From NCBI RefSeq assembly GCF_001522545.3, contig NC_031770.1:29515365-29579364 (forward strand): 64,000 nucleotides of DNA, in the 5' to 3' direction. Under the pieces are notes generated by a model that saw only the letters and a list, made by a program, of their open reading frames with translations, searched no databases and was not told where the DNA came from. Shown one piece after another: positions 1 to 13,300 of this stretch. A program made the position numbers and the translations under genes. The stretch is from Parus major. Its lineage: Eukaryota > Chordata > Aves > Passeriformes > Paridae. Each line of letters opens with the position of its first letter. Positions within the stretch are counted from its first letter, which is position 1.

Positions 1-359
1 AATGAGGATGGCAAATTCAAAGACACAGCCAGCAAAGGACGAAAGACAAACCAATCTGAAATAAATTATTATTCACCTGTGAGAGAGCTGAAGATACACT
101 ACTACAGGAAAAAAATCACAAGAACAATCCTTAATTCCCTTTTGATAGACATACATACCAGCCACCCAACAGGTTAGTGAAAGATGACTGGGGATCATAT
201 GAGAGCTTCCTGGGCCACAGAACTTACCAACATCTCACAGCAATCTGTCTTGAGAAAAGTCACAAGTCACTTTGATGCAAAATCATGCAATTAGAAGGGC
301 TGTCACACCTTTGTAGATCTTGTGTGCCTGAGAGTGATCAGCTGCTATTCTGAGTCATG

Positions 360-600
360 TAACCATTCAGGTTGGAAGGAACCTCTGGAAGTCTCTAACC
401 CAGGTCCAGCTCACAGCAAGTTACTCGAGGCTGTCTCCAGCCACGTTTTGAGTATCTCCAAAGTCATCCAAAGCTCCTCTGGGCCTCTCTTCCAGCATCA
501 GACTACCATGACTGTGAACTAATTTTCACCTTACATGCAGGGGGAATTTCTCTTGCTATAAGTTGTGACTTCTGCCCTTGTCCTTTCACTGTGATGCTTT
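360..600 (-). repeat. CR1 LINE fragment, 3' region
   Basis: On the plus strand this reads like the reversed CR1 3' end: GGTTGGAAGGAACCTCTGG, followed by the typical spacing to the AGCTCCTCTGGGCCTCTCTT and CCTTGTCCTTTCACTGTG segments. The boundaries are approximate and the copy is old. Confidence 0.65.
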
Positions 601-1214
601 GAAAATACTGTGTTTTCTGTACATGTGGGCTTGGAATCAAAGCCTCCAGCTCAGACAAGTCCTCATCTTTGCTTTGAACTTTCAAAAAGCATTAGTATTT
701 CCAAAATTTCATGTGAGGTAAAGAAGGTAGGTAACATACATGGCAACTCTACAGTGATAAGAATGCACTAAAATACATGCTGTGTCTAGTTTAGAAGGCT
801 GCAGCATCGAAATACCCAATGGCAAAGTAGTTAAATCCAGTGCCAGCAGCAGTACCACAGCATGTAGCTTCACACTTCAAGAGCTAACTTGTTATTCTTA
901 CATTGTTTTTCAGATTGTGATACAAAAGTGAAGATGCAGAAATGAAGGATGCAACAATGAATCTTAGCACGGTGATTAAAAACCAGGAATAATATAAACA
1001 TGGATAGACTGAAGCCTGCAAACCAAAAATTGCACATTTCTGTAACAGCCCTGACACCTCTCTGGAAATACCTCGTGCATTCAAGACTGAAAGTTTGTCC
1101 CAATAACAACTATTAAGAAGAACAAGGAGCAAAATTCAAAATGATCCTATCTTGTCTTCCTTGAAGTAAAAGCTTTTATTTCTATCAACTTGAATTATTT
1201 TGTTCAAATTAAAA

Positions 1215-1640
1215 TGAGATAGGAAACTTCAGCTGGGAGGAACCTACAACAATCACCTGTTCAAAACTTAAAGCACATTCTTAATGGCACCATGCAAATG
1301 CCTCTTAAACACTGAGAGTCTTGGGGCACTGATCACCTCTCTAGGAAGGCCTGTTACAGGGTTTTCCCATCCTCCCAGTAAAGAAATGCTTCCTAACATC
1401 CAATCCAAACCTCCCCTAGTGCAGCTTTGAACTATTCTCACATATCCTACCCCTGGATACCAGGGAGAAGAGCTCAGCACCTCCCTCTCCACTTCTGCTC
1501 CTCACGGGACTGTAGAAGGCAATGAGGTCATCTCTCAGAGCCCTTTGCTCTAAATTAAACTAGTCAGAAGCCCTCACAGGATGTTCCTTTCAGCCTTTAC
1601 ACCAGCTTTGCTGCCTTTCTTTGGGTGATTTCAAGGACTC
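1215..1640 (-). repeat. CR1 LINE fragment
   Basis: This is a reverse-oriented CR1 3' region with GGGAGGAACCTACAACAATC at its end, then the CCAATCCAAACCTCCCCTAG and AATGAGGTCATCTCTCAGAG segments typical of avian CR1. It is diverged and has no intact frame. Confidence 0.75.
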
Positions 1641-2771
1641 TAACATTCAGTACTTACATATGCTGCAAGTATTTTTAAAAAATCTGCTTAATTAATATTC
1701 ATCCAGTTTAATGGAAGACTGTAAAGTGAGAGACATCAAGCCTTCTCTTTATAACACAAGTGAAATGCCTGCCCTGGCTGCACTACACTTTTCTGGGGAC
1801 TGACTGTCTATGCAGTTACATCAATGTGTGACACCATACTTGTGCATTACTATGGGACTTGTGCTCTTTAACCACCTTTGTCAACCCACTCCTTTCATAT
1901 ATGTCATTGTCTACGTTTATTCTGATGAGCATGAAAAGTGTCAGACCACCTTAAAATATACCTGCATTTTATGTCAGTTTTGCACATCAAATTAGCCTGC
2001 AGTTTGGAGATGATGATGCATATAACTCTGATGAAGATGAGGAAATTCACCTGGAGAAATGAAAGAAGAATTTATATCACTAACAATAAACACATGTGCA
2101 TAAGTAATCAAAAACACTGATACATGTATGCATGTGTAGGTCTGTGTGCATCCTGATATGCAGCAGCTGCAGAATTTACCATGGAACCCAACTCCTTGCT
2201 AAGGAATTGTGGACTATATGTGAAGGAAATGTGGACTAAATTCAAGCCAGACTTGAAAACACAGGCACTTCATTACACAAAACAGGGGACCCTACATACT
2301 CTTTGGGGAGTGAGACACAGCGAAGGTGTGGGTTGGCCCATTTGCCTTGTATGGAAGTCTGAGCCTGACACAGTATTGTGTCTACAGAACATTTCTACAC
2401 AATGCTACACATGTTGCAGTTTTTTTGTAGCCTAGTACCTGAAAGAGTATCTGTGGTCTCCTTGAACTACCTTCCATACCTCCTGCTTGGAGGGGAATTA
2501 ACACAACTGTTGCAGAATGCTGTTCAGTTACCACCTTCTGCCACTACAACATGAGAGTTTGTGGCCAAGTTAAAGAAACAAAATGCTAGTCTGGAATTTC
2601 AGTGACAGAAACTAACTTGTCTTCATAAAATCACATTTCTGAATGAAAATATAAATAGCCTCAAGGGTTATTAGCCTTCAGACATGCGTAATAGCCATGT
2701 GTGCATATTTGTACCATATTGTGCTGTTGTCAGGAAAATCTGCTATCTCACAGCATATGTCTCAGACTCAC

Positions 2772-2841
2772 CCCGATGGCAATAAGAATGGGCAGTCTGA
2801 TGATCAGCCAGTAGTTCATATTATAGTTTCTGGTCCAGCAA
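2772..2841 (-). CDS. GLP1R: GLP1R exon 9: ECL2 cysteine and start of TM5
   Basis: The 70-bp exon completes the Gly codon from exon 8 and reads [20 protein letters not shown] then AIG. CW contains the ECL2 cysteine that bonds to TM3, and TRN and NMNYW are ligand-facing ECL2 and TM5 residues in the family. Relative to remembered human sequence, NSN is NYN and PILF is PILI. The acceptor is TTATTAG and the donor is GGG|GTGAGT in phase 0, so the next exon should start with a TM5 segment such as VNFLIF. No such segment was found in 1-2771. Confidence 0.92.
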
Positions 2842-4215
2842 CTAATAAGACGACAAAAAGGAGATGAAGGAAAAGTTTCAGTTCATTACTAACATTTCTT
2901 GCTTTTTCTGTTCCAGGAATGCAGATGGAAAACAGTATTAAGGGCTAGATACTAGGAAAGCACATCATGCTGACATGGAAACTGATGCAGCTGCTTCTTA
3001 GAAATCCTGAATGCTTTGTACTATTGCAGCTATCATAATCCAACTGGATACTACTCACTGGCCTTTCTTGCCCACTAATGGCTAGCTCTACTCCACAATT
3101 TGCTGTGAATTATCATCCATTAATTATGAAGATTTACTCCATTAAAACCAAGGTCAAATTTGTCATTTGGCTGAAAGGAGAAGGGGAGGAATCTGTTTGA
3201 GTCTGATCTTTCTGTTGTCATTCCTAGTCTCTTCATCCTGCACTATTTTTTATTTTTCTTTTGTCTCCAATGTCAGATCATCTCATTTAACTGCTTATTA
3301 GTTCTTTAGGCCATCACTTACCATCATTATTCTCATATCAATATTGAGATCAGTCATCTATTTTATCTCTCCTTCTTTTGAAAAAGGAGTTACTAATTTC
3401 AACCAGGGGAAAGCAATTGCAGCTGCAAACTCCAGCTCCATCAGTTCATATGCTCAAGGTTTCAGGCCTGCTGGAAGTTTTAAAAATTATAAATAAATAA
3501 AATCAAGAATGGGAGCAACACTTCCTAACTTTTGCTGACCTGAGTCCTCTGCCAAGTAAGTAGCATGCTGCAGCAATATAATACTTCATTTACCACCAGT
3601 CTCATTTTACCTTTTAAAATTCCTGTCTCTTTGAGAAATACAGGAGAAAAGTTACAAGAAAAGTCATGGCAGCCACAGTTTGGGATCACTGGGCTGAAGT
3701 GAACCTTAAACTGAGGGTTTGTACATCTAGTTCCTTTCCTCTGGCCACAACCATCCATCACCACTATCTGATGGGCTGTATCTGTGTAGGATGGGCCAGG
3801 TGTTAGGGAAGTGCTCATGTGCCACTTCCCTTGTTGCTGCAGTGACAGCATTCTTAATATTTCTGTGAAATGACATTTTTAGCCTCTTGCTCAGCATTAC
3901 TCAAAAGCAACAGTCACCAGTAAAGCCAGCAGCTCCCTGAGCTACACAGGCTAGAAAACAAACTAGGAAACAGCACTACATAAACCATAGGTTCCTTCCC
4001 AAAAAAAAGGTATTTCTTCATCTCCAAATCTGTTCTGCCAAAACATACATATACACAATTTTCCCTAAGACTTCTTAACAGACCTATGAAAATCAGCTTG
4101 GGTGACACTGGTGGAGCTGAAACCCACTCCAGCCTTTTAGTGGGACAGTCTAAAGGGAAAGAGCAAACCATGCAGCACCTGGGAGGGATCCATGCTACAA
4201 GCACACACCCACATG

Positions 4216-4538
4216 TGTCACACTATATTAGTAATGGCGAAGCAGTACAACATGACTCTCTTAGCTGCACTGTCCAAGAGAGCAAAGTTTGTTATTCTTA
4301 ATCTCCTTTTATACATGTTTGAGAAGGTCTGAGAGGTAAAACTCTGGTCATTAAAGGTACACATCACCATAAGTGGAACAACACCCCTTGACTAAACAAC
4401 ACCGGCAGATTGTTGTCCTTTACCAAGGACTGTTTGAATTCCTTCTCATGCTTTCTCAGGCCAGAGTGAGAAGCCTGTGTGATTTAGTTTCACACAGGCT
4501 CTCTTCCCTGCTTGCTTTTTGCATTTAATATCTACACA
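4216..4538 (-). mobile_element. Solo LTR (short family A), minus orientation
   Basis: This is an LTR-like element delimited by TGTGTAG...GTGTGACA (minus-strand sense) and a CATG duplication at 4212-4215 and 4539-4542. It is a diverged copy of the element at 56129-56497 in the opposite orientation. The two share the blocks around the GCCTGTGTGAAACTAA and CTAATATAGTG segments. No internal viral region is present. The 4-bp duplication suggests a gamma-type (class I) retrovirus, which is an inference. Confidence 0.75.
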
Positions 4539-6272
4539 CATGCTCATTTACAAGAGAGGAAAGTGTAGCAGCTTGGCTGTGGAAATTCCACATTTCCTTG
4601 CATTGACTGCAAGTCTGAGAAGGGCTTGGGATATAGTTTTTCCTTCAATTTCACGTGTACAAAAAGCATATTATTGCCACCAGCAGCTCTACAGCCTCAA
4701 ATTGCATTTTAGGTATCGAACAAAAAAGGTGTGCAGACTGTGTGCAGTGTACCTGAGCCAGAATCTGAGTTACAGAACTTCTTAACTGGCACATGTGACT
4801 GGGAACCAGCTTTGTGGAGAGTTTGAATAATTTTATTTGAACACCTCAAGACTGATGGGGTAATAGGCATAGATGGAAGTGGAGTTCTACTTTTCTCATT
4901 AGATACAGTAGGAGAAGATGCAATTTAAAATTTATAATAACAGAGGCTGAGAAACAATTCTTTACATTAACTCTGCTACATTTCTGTGTTAATTTGCTTC
5001 CTGTGACACACATCAATTTTAGCTACCTTTAAATTTATACAAATATGTGCAATAACAAAAAAAATTGCAGGTCAATTAATGTGTCATGGCTATTAAACTA
5101 TCCAGAAAATAAAACTGGTAGATCTCTGCATGATTTCTTGCCCATCTGTGCTTTCTGTGATTACGACACTGATATATCTATTGTGCTTTGGATCTATCCC
5201 TACAGTTTGCTCGGAACCTCTCAGAAGATGCTTGGCAACGAATAGCCTCAGAGCCATGAATGGAGAATTTGTCCAGCATAAAAAAAATGCTAGTGGGATG
5301 TTTCTGTCTTTGCTTATCAATCCAGTATTCTCCTTCTAAAAGAGAAAACAGTGAATTTTTACCTTGAATTGCTACAGGTGGATGGAGAAAAAGGATTGAA
5401 GGCTGACTATTTTGTTCCCATACTTAACTGCAGACAGAAGCAAAAATGTGTAAGCATTAGCTTTTTAGTCACAGTCTAATAACTAACAGCTTGCCTTTAA
5501 TTGTATTTGTAATCTAGACAAAATATTTTTGAATAGCTCATTTTTTAAAACACTAATTGCATTCTGAAAGAGTTTATACTTGCATATGTAAGGAAAGAAG
5601 AAGCTGGTGTGCAACCAACCAAGTCTGGCAGGCTTCAGTCCATTACTCAAATGGCTACAATTCACAGGACTGCCTCAGATTCCTAGCCCTGACCACATTT
5701 ATTTCCAGTTATTCTTCATAGCCAGGGAAGTAGTTAAATCACAAATGAAATTTACAGCCCACTGCATGGTGACAGAGCTATGGCAAACAGCATGAGAGAT
5801 ATCCCTGGCTGCTCCAGCAAATGCCTGCCCAAGGCACAGAAATCTTGCCTTTCAGACCAGCTGCTGCATGTGGTTATTTATTGATGTATTTTACAAATAT
5901 TTAAACAAGATTTAGAAAATTCAATAATGTGCAAAATTGCCCCTTAAGGCCTGCTGAAGGTAGTGAATGACAGTTTTCCTTAATAGAAAATATAAATCAG
6001 CTCTGAGCACCACATAATGTAGGAGGCACAGCATGAGCACTTTGAATACATTTTCTACATAAATGGGAAGACATGACCATGGAATGTTGCCTATTCAGAG
6101 GCTGCATGGTCTCTACACCTATTCTGATAATTTCAACAAAACCTGCACTACATCAATACAGACAATCTTGCTACAGAATATCATCAAGTCAACCTTGAAA
6201 AGGAAAGTCAAAAAATCCTAGCATTACTTAAGCTAGAAAAGGAAGCTTTGACTGAACTTGTTCAGTACTAGG

Positions 6273-6294
6273 AACACACATACACACACACACA
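6273..6294. repeat. (CA)n short repeat
   Basis: This is an ACACACATACACACACA run in intron 8. Confidence 0.9.
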
Positions 6295-7299
6295 AAAAAG
6301 CAAAAACAAAAAAGCAAGCTGGTGCTTAATACTCAGAAACACCAGAAAACTATTTGGAGGTGGCTCTGACTAAACTGAATTTTTATATTGCAGCATCTCT
6401 CCAGCAATTATTGTGTTTGGGGGGACAAAAAAAAAAAGAAAAAAAAAGAAAAGGATCCTTTACAAAAGTATTGGTTGGGTAGTTTGGAAACCAAGTAAGA
6501 GGAAAACCCATTAAATAATAAAATTAAAATAAAAATTAAAGAGCATAGATTTATTTCTTTTCAAAAAGAAAGCTACCTAAATATTTCTAGTCAGCCACTA
6601 TCTCTATAAAGAAGAAGCCATTTTCTTCCCTTAAAAAAAAACCAAAACACAACTAAAACCAAAACCAACAAGCTACAGGGCTATTTGTAAAATAGCTATT
6701 TATGAAGCATATACAAATGTAATTTTTTTCAGAACAGCCACCATGGAAAAATGGACAAAAAGTATTTTGTGTTTTACAGCAGTCTTGCACTTCAGCACAA
6801 ACTAACATAAGCAAACAGAGAATGTGCCTTTATTTTAGGAAAATCTAAATAATGAGAGCTTAAACAAGAAAAGGCAATCACTTCTCTGCTGCTAGGCATA
6901 GGCTAATCACTACAAATTGCAGGAAGAATCCTGTGGGAGGTTGCTGTCTTCTTCTGAAACAATTGTAAACACTACAGCCAAAAGCACAGTATCATGAGTG
7001 ATCTTGTTTGAGTAGGATGACTGCTATTGTTGTTACTAGAAGTACAGAAATACAAAATACACCTTTCCTTGACCTGCAAAAGAACAGATTCATTCAGACA
7101 TGCAGAAAATTCTGATCAGTAAAAAAATTATGCTCCTTTCTGAAATGTTATGCAAGACCTTCAGACAAAACAGAAGCAATTATGTGAGGTTTCAGCACAT
7201 GGCCAAAGCAAACCACATTAAACAGAAAGCAAACAGGGACCTGCTGGTGCACACATACAGCACAAATGAGATAGCTATAAAAATCAGAACTAAACCAAC

Positions 7300-7360
7300 C
7301 CCTCATCTTCATAAAGGTACTTGACAGTTCCCCAGAGAATAACAAACAGCATTGGCACAC
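7300..7360 (-). CDS. GLP1R: GLP1R exon 8: end of TM4 into ECL2
   Basis: This 61-bp exon encodes [20 protein letters not shown], joining exon 7 after one base of a Gly codon and ending two bases into the next. Human GLP1R has [20 protein letters not shown] here, as remembered, so the proline of PWG is replaced by leucine (CTC rather than CCN). YLYEDEG at the start of ECL2 is intact. The acceptor TTTTCAG is good. The donor reads GG|GTTGGT, a GT donor that departs from the usual GTRAGT. The exon is too short to stand out as an open frame but is unmistakable in sequence. Confidence 0.9.
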
Positions 7361-10300
7361 CTGAAAAGAGAGGAGACAAGGCTGACATTGACATTGAGAC
7401 TGAGAAAAGCAGAGAGAAGAACAACTTCCTCTGCCCCCACCATAAAGATGAGCAACATAATTAACTGGTGTCAGGGTTGCAGCTCCTATCCAACACAGAT
7501 TTCCATGAACAGTGGACTCCCACCTAGTTCTCAACAGGCATGAAAAATGAACAACACCAGTGCCCCATAACAGGCATTCACCACTTCTTCTGTGGATATT
7601 TTCACAGAGAGGCCAAGGGAGTTAAATTTTTGGGAGCTCTACTAGCCTCTGTATTCATGGTAGAGAGGGGTGCAGTGTGTTCTGACCAAAACCTTTGTGT
7701 CTAAATTTCTGCTTGTGGGTCACCTACACTGTACTGAAGCAGGTCCAAGTTCAGACTGTCTATTGGTGTTGAGGCTGGAGCACGCCCTACATGCCTTCCA
7801 TGGCAGAGTGAGTGTAGGCACACTCAGCAAGTGTCCTCCCTCACAGAGAAGTCCCAGTTCAGGCTGTAGAACTGGCGTGGACTTGAGTAGCTGCAGAAAA
7901 CACAGAAGATGAAACTGGCAGTGAAGAGAGGCTTGGTCCTACCCTCACCTGACAGCACATATGCTATAGCTGGTCAGTTCATTTGGTGTGTAAAGGGCAG
8001 TGAGACAAGCCAAGTAAGTTGCCACACACTACCCGCTTTACAGTAAAGGCCCTCTAATTAACTTCTTTCATTTATGAAGAGCCTAGGTTATTAAAAACAA
8101 TTAAAGTGCATCTACCAACCAGTACTCAGTACAGAGAATGATAAAAATGCACACAAGGAAGGAAACCAGATTGTGAGTCAAAATGCAAGGTGAGGAATTT
8201 CTGCTGAAGGATAGATCAAGACCGTCTAATTCCTCCTTGGACAGTGTCTGATGCTTCATGTGCATTGTACAGAAAGGGCAACATTTAGCTTAGTTTGTTA
8301 CTTCATTCTTAAGAACCAGTAAAATAAGGGACCATAAGAACATCAGGCTGCAGCAGTTAGTTCTGTGCAGGGCAAATCCACAGTTAATGGCAGCAGAAGC
8401 CTGGCAAATGGGTGATCTCCCACAGTCTGAATACCTCAAGCAGTATCTTTATTGGATACTATCAGTCAAAAAGCTTCACTGTTGTTGCACTATAGAATTT
8501 CTCTGCTATCAGAACAGCTAAATACTACAGACACTGAGTAACAATAATATTCTCCTTAATCAGTTAATTAAAAAAAAATAAAAGGAGATAAGAAAGAGCA
8601 GCAAGGAAAAAATACCAATAATTAGAATAATAGAAAAGATAATGAATTGAATAGAGATTATTTGGGGCAAATAGCTACCATGGTCCACGGATTCACTTAC
8701 TGAGAATACATAGTATTTTGGGAGCAAAGTTACCAAAACCTCTATGCTGCCTTGATAGTTGTTTAAGTAGATTAAGAGCAGCCTCACTGTACATTGCTTC
8801 CAAACCAAATGAGACTTTGATTCACAGAAACAAATTACAGTTTGAATTATTCCTTTCTTGACTTTGCTGAGCATTAAGACATCTTAGTATAAAACTTACA
8901 GGATAAGACACAAACACTGAGAGCACAAAGGCTGTATCTCACTGGATATATCATTTGATAGATCAAGTGATAACAATAATGATTTGTGGATATCTCAGCC
9001 TTCTGGATTCAAGAGAAATCTCTCCATGTTTAATAAAATCACACGACATTTGAATTGAGAACCTATTATTAATACTGCTATTATTTCAATATCCTCTGCT
9101 TCTCTGTTGCCACTGTCCGCCCAGCTGCAGCCAGGGAAACAGGGGAGATCTTATATAGCATCGACCAGAGGGATAAAAATGAGCCTCTTCCCCTTGCTGA
9201 GATGGAAGTTCAGCTTTATTCTTGTTCTTGGGACCCATGGAGAAAGAGAGCAGGAGGAAAAGAGGAAGAATATTGATAACATGTGTCTTTTTGAAGGTAG
9301 GGGAAAGAGGGTGGATTACATTCACACAGCCAATAAGGAGAACTGGGGAGAAAGAGATAAGGGGGAAGAAGCTTACATTCTATACTTTGGGGTTACAGCT
9401 TGGGTTATACCATTTTTCTAAATGCATTACAACACAATACTATATTTAAAAAGAGCATAGGGATAATAGAATTGTATCAGCTATGCAAGTATTATACAAA
9501 TTAATAGGCAGCAAGTATATAGCGACTTGTTCAACATTCTCTGCCCACTCCCACTTGTGATACATGCAGCTGGTGTCTCGGTATTGCAGCACCATCAGTC
9601 ACACTGTTTTCCATGCTGGCAATGCACATTTTAGTCTGAGACAAATGACTGGGTATCTGAATTATAGGTTGTAATAATAATATATATTATGGATGATGAG
9701 AAAGTAATGGAACTGCCAAATCAACATCTTAATACCCCACTGCATAAGTAAGCAGTACAACATACTTAGTTTTACTCTAGCTCACATATTCTACACCTGA
9801 TCAGGTGTTTGCATAGTAAGGGGAAAAAAAAAAAAAGTTGGAAAACCAGTCATTTTTCAGAATGACAGAAGGATGGGGTAGATAAAAGAACAAAATGTTG
9901 AGAAAATCTTCACAGGGTGACATTTTCAGAATGCTCCGCTATCCCTAACAAGAGAAGCAAGAATTCCTGCAGCTGCTAATGGAAGTTACCATGTCCTGAT
10001 AGGAGCATGCAAAAATCAGTCTTTTCATTTAATAGGTCTGAGATATTTTGGTAACAGAACAGAAAAGCCTGGGTTTGTTCCGGAACCCACAGTGTCCCCA
10101 CTACCAAGAGAGATGTCACCAGATGGTGATATTCTATGCCATCATCTTTCCCTTACCTCCACATGCAAGCAGATTTCCATTCTTACAAACACACTACTGT
10201 AGCTTTGATACTACTACAGACACTATGATTTGTAGCTTTGTAATGTACCTCACTTTACGTGGAGGCAATTTCAGGAAAGACTGAATGAAGAGCAAGAGAA

Positions 10301-13300
10301 GCTCCCCTCATCCTCATGTGTGATTAGAGATTCTTTCTGAAGAAGATTTCTCTCTGAAGGACCAGAGCACTGCCATCCCACTGAAACCCTTTAAGAAGGG
10401 TTTATGTGTGATAAGTTCAACCCCCAAGGAAATCAAGCACATAAACCAGAAGGACACTACTGCTGTCAGACCAAGTTCATTCTTCTTTCTCTCAGAAAGC
10501 ATCCAAGATGGTCTGAATTGGTCAACTGATTGATGAAGGAATGCAAGAATGATGCCCTGACAAAGTGAAAGAAATGATAAATAAATAAGAATAGATATAA
10601 AAAGAGTAAAAGTACTGTAAAAGATGAAACATTTTTGTTCTTCCTAAAAAAAAGGAAAATTATGGAAGTTTCATTTAGCGAGCAAAGAGGATTAAGAGGA
10701 ACTCCTGACATGCATTTTTTACTAAGATCAGTCTGGACACAAAATCTATTTTTACATCCTTGTCTGAAGCAGAGCTTTCATTTGAGAATAGAAAAGAAGT
10801 GGTCAGTGCAATGAATGCATCCTGTTGCTACAGTGAATTCATACAGGACTTCTGAAGGAAGGTTTCTTACTGGCTCTGCTCCAGTCAGATCCTCCTTGCA
10901 ATCAGGATGTAGATTTTGATGCCCTAGCCAGGCTTCTTGCTTTAAATAGCTTCATTCCTCAAAGTATTCTTCCTCAGAGCAAGTTTGGATTGCCAAGGCT
11001 TGGAAGGAAGCAGATTATTTATTTTTTTATGGTGATTTTCCTGCTGCAAGTGCAACTGGGTGTAAAATTACCACAGAAGCTCAGAGAATATTTAGCTGTT
11101 TATTAACATTTTCTTCTTAGCCTTTAGTGCTGAAAATGGTCTCCTGGTCTGGACACTCAGGGTCACTGTGGGATCTTTCTGTTGTTTCCCCATTCTTCCC
11201 TCCTCTCTACTCCTATATGTGAATAGGTCCCTTTTCCACTAAAATCTGCTGATACTGCAGCTTTACAGTATAAACTGCTCTTCTCCAGAGACTACTCAGT
11301 ACAGTACTGATAGCTGAAAGTCAATGTCAGGCTCAGCAGCTCCTGCCTTGGGTTCAGACATGATTGGTTGGCATCCTGGAATTGATTCAGACCAGTCTGG
11401 ACATACTGAGAAACAAAAAAACCAAAGAAGTAATGACCTTGATCATTAAGTTAAGTAGTTAAGTTGGTTTTTTTTTTTTTTCACCCCTTTCTTATAAATG
11501 TTTTTTCTTCTCTCTACAAAGTGAGATCCATGGGCAAGGATTTCTCAAGGAATCACCAGGTACCAGCAATGTTTAATAACAGATTTTCTTTTCTGCAAGT
11601 GCAAATGGCTATGTGAATCAACAGCTGTTGCAGCTGCTGTTCTGCTGACACACATGTTGAAGAAAACCTCTCATCTACCTGCTCTTCCATTAACCTATTA
11701 AAAATTTTGTGGTTTTGATGCTGCTAAGTGTTTTTGCCTTGTTTTTCTCCATCAGCATTGAAAATGGAATATGCCATTGTTTTTGCAGTAAGATACGTAG
11801 AACTTAAAGCTGACACAAATGTATGAAAGTCTGCTTTGACAAAGAAATAGAAGACATAAGCATGACATATTGCACATTAAATGAAATAGGAAAAAATTAA
11901 CACCGCCATCTCAAAGCCTAGTATGGCATGAAATCTCAGCAAGGAAGTGGTCATTAGGAATACAGTTACCTCACAAGTAATAAAGAAGGTTCATAGAATC
12001 CTATCAATATACATAATGTTAATATAAATGACTCACAATTTATGAAACTATATTAGTTTTCATAGGTCTATCAAGATTTTATGACTTTTCTAGGTTTTGT
12101 AAAGTACAATAATGCAAGACAAACAGACTTTTCCCTTTATAAACACTTCAACAGAAAAGAATAATTAATCATTTGAACTGATAATAAATGGACTACTGTC
12201 TAATAACTGACTTTAGAACTGTCCTTATATTATCATATAACAAAAAATACATTTGGAACATCTTGGAACAACTGGTCTATTGTGGGCTGAATCTGACAGA
12301 GAAGGGAAAGGGCATCTTTAGTCATGGGCTTGCCAAGCCTGGGAAGAGGGTTTTAAACTAAAATTACTGGGGAATGGGATCTTTAATCCATCCCACTCCT
12401 CCCAGCAGGATGCCAGTGCCAGTATCTACAAGGCTATGATCTCACTGGCATCACAGAGACATGGTGGGATGGCTCCTCACTGGAGTGTTGGAACAGCATG
12501 CCACAGGCTCTTCAGGAAGGCCAGGCAGAGGAGGAGGGGGCGTCACCACATCTATGGCAGCTGGAGTGCATGGAGTTCCACCTGGGGATGGATGATGAGC
12601 TAACTAGGTGCTTATGGGTCAGGATTAAAGGGAGGACAGGGACAAGTGACATTATAGGGGAGTCTGCTGTAGGCTGCCTGACAAGAAAGCCCTTCTGTAG
12701 ACAGACTAGAGCATCCCTGTAGTCACAACCCCTGATCTCCTGGGGGACTTCAACCACTCATATCTGCTGGAGGGATACCACAGCAGTACATAAGCAATCC
12801 AGGAGTTTCCTGGATCACACTAATGATAGATTCCTTCTCCACGTGACAGAGGAGCCAATGAGGAGAGGTGCCATGCTGGACCTTGTTCTCACAAGGAGGA
12901 CCTGGTGGGGAACATGAAGCTCAAGGGCAGCCTTGGCTGCAGTGACCATGAAATGGTGGAATTCAAGGACCTTAGGGCAGTGAGGAGGATATACATCAAG
13001 CTCAGTACCCTGGGCTTCAGGGGAGCAGACTCCAGCATGTCTGAGAGTGATCACAATCTTCAGTTATAATTGTAAAAAATAACAATATGAAGTGACTGTT
13101 TTTAAGCAATACGAACATGAAATTTTTAGACATAATTATTCATCAAATGATGAGAAATGAACAAGTTAAAAAATTATCCTGTAAGAAGACAATTCATTAA
13201 TGGAGCAAAGGGTCAGAGTATCAAATTAGCTCTGGCAATCAAATAAATATTTATTTTTTGTTCCAGCTTTATTTTTACAGTTGATTAACTATTTCAAAGA

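Larger units (their letters stand above)
1..2771 (-). other. GLP1R: GLP1R intron 9, partial
   Basis: This sequence follows the exon 9 donor. I searched the minus strand for TM5 to C-tail segments and found none, so the rest of the gene lies beyond the left edge. It holds two CR1 fragments. The remainder is unassigned, and short open frames here have no recognisable similarity. Confidence 0.7.
2842..7299 (-). other. GLP1R: GLP1R intron 8
   Basis: This 4.46-kb intron holds a solo LTR at 4216-4538, a short CA repeat near 6273-6294 and A-rich runs around 6420-6540. I saw no other gene or RNA feature. Confidence 0.8.

Noticed and set aside
870..1132. Hydrophobic frame (SLSMFILFLVF) considered as the next GLP1R exon (TM5)
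   Set aside because: It lacks the VNFLIFVRV-type motif, and no acceptor fits phase 0.
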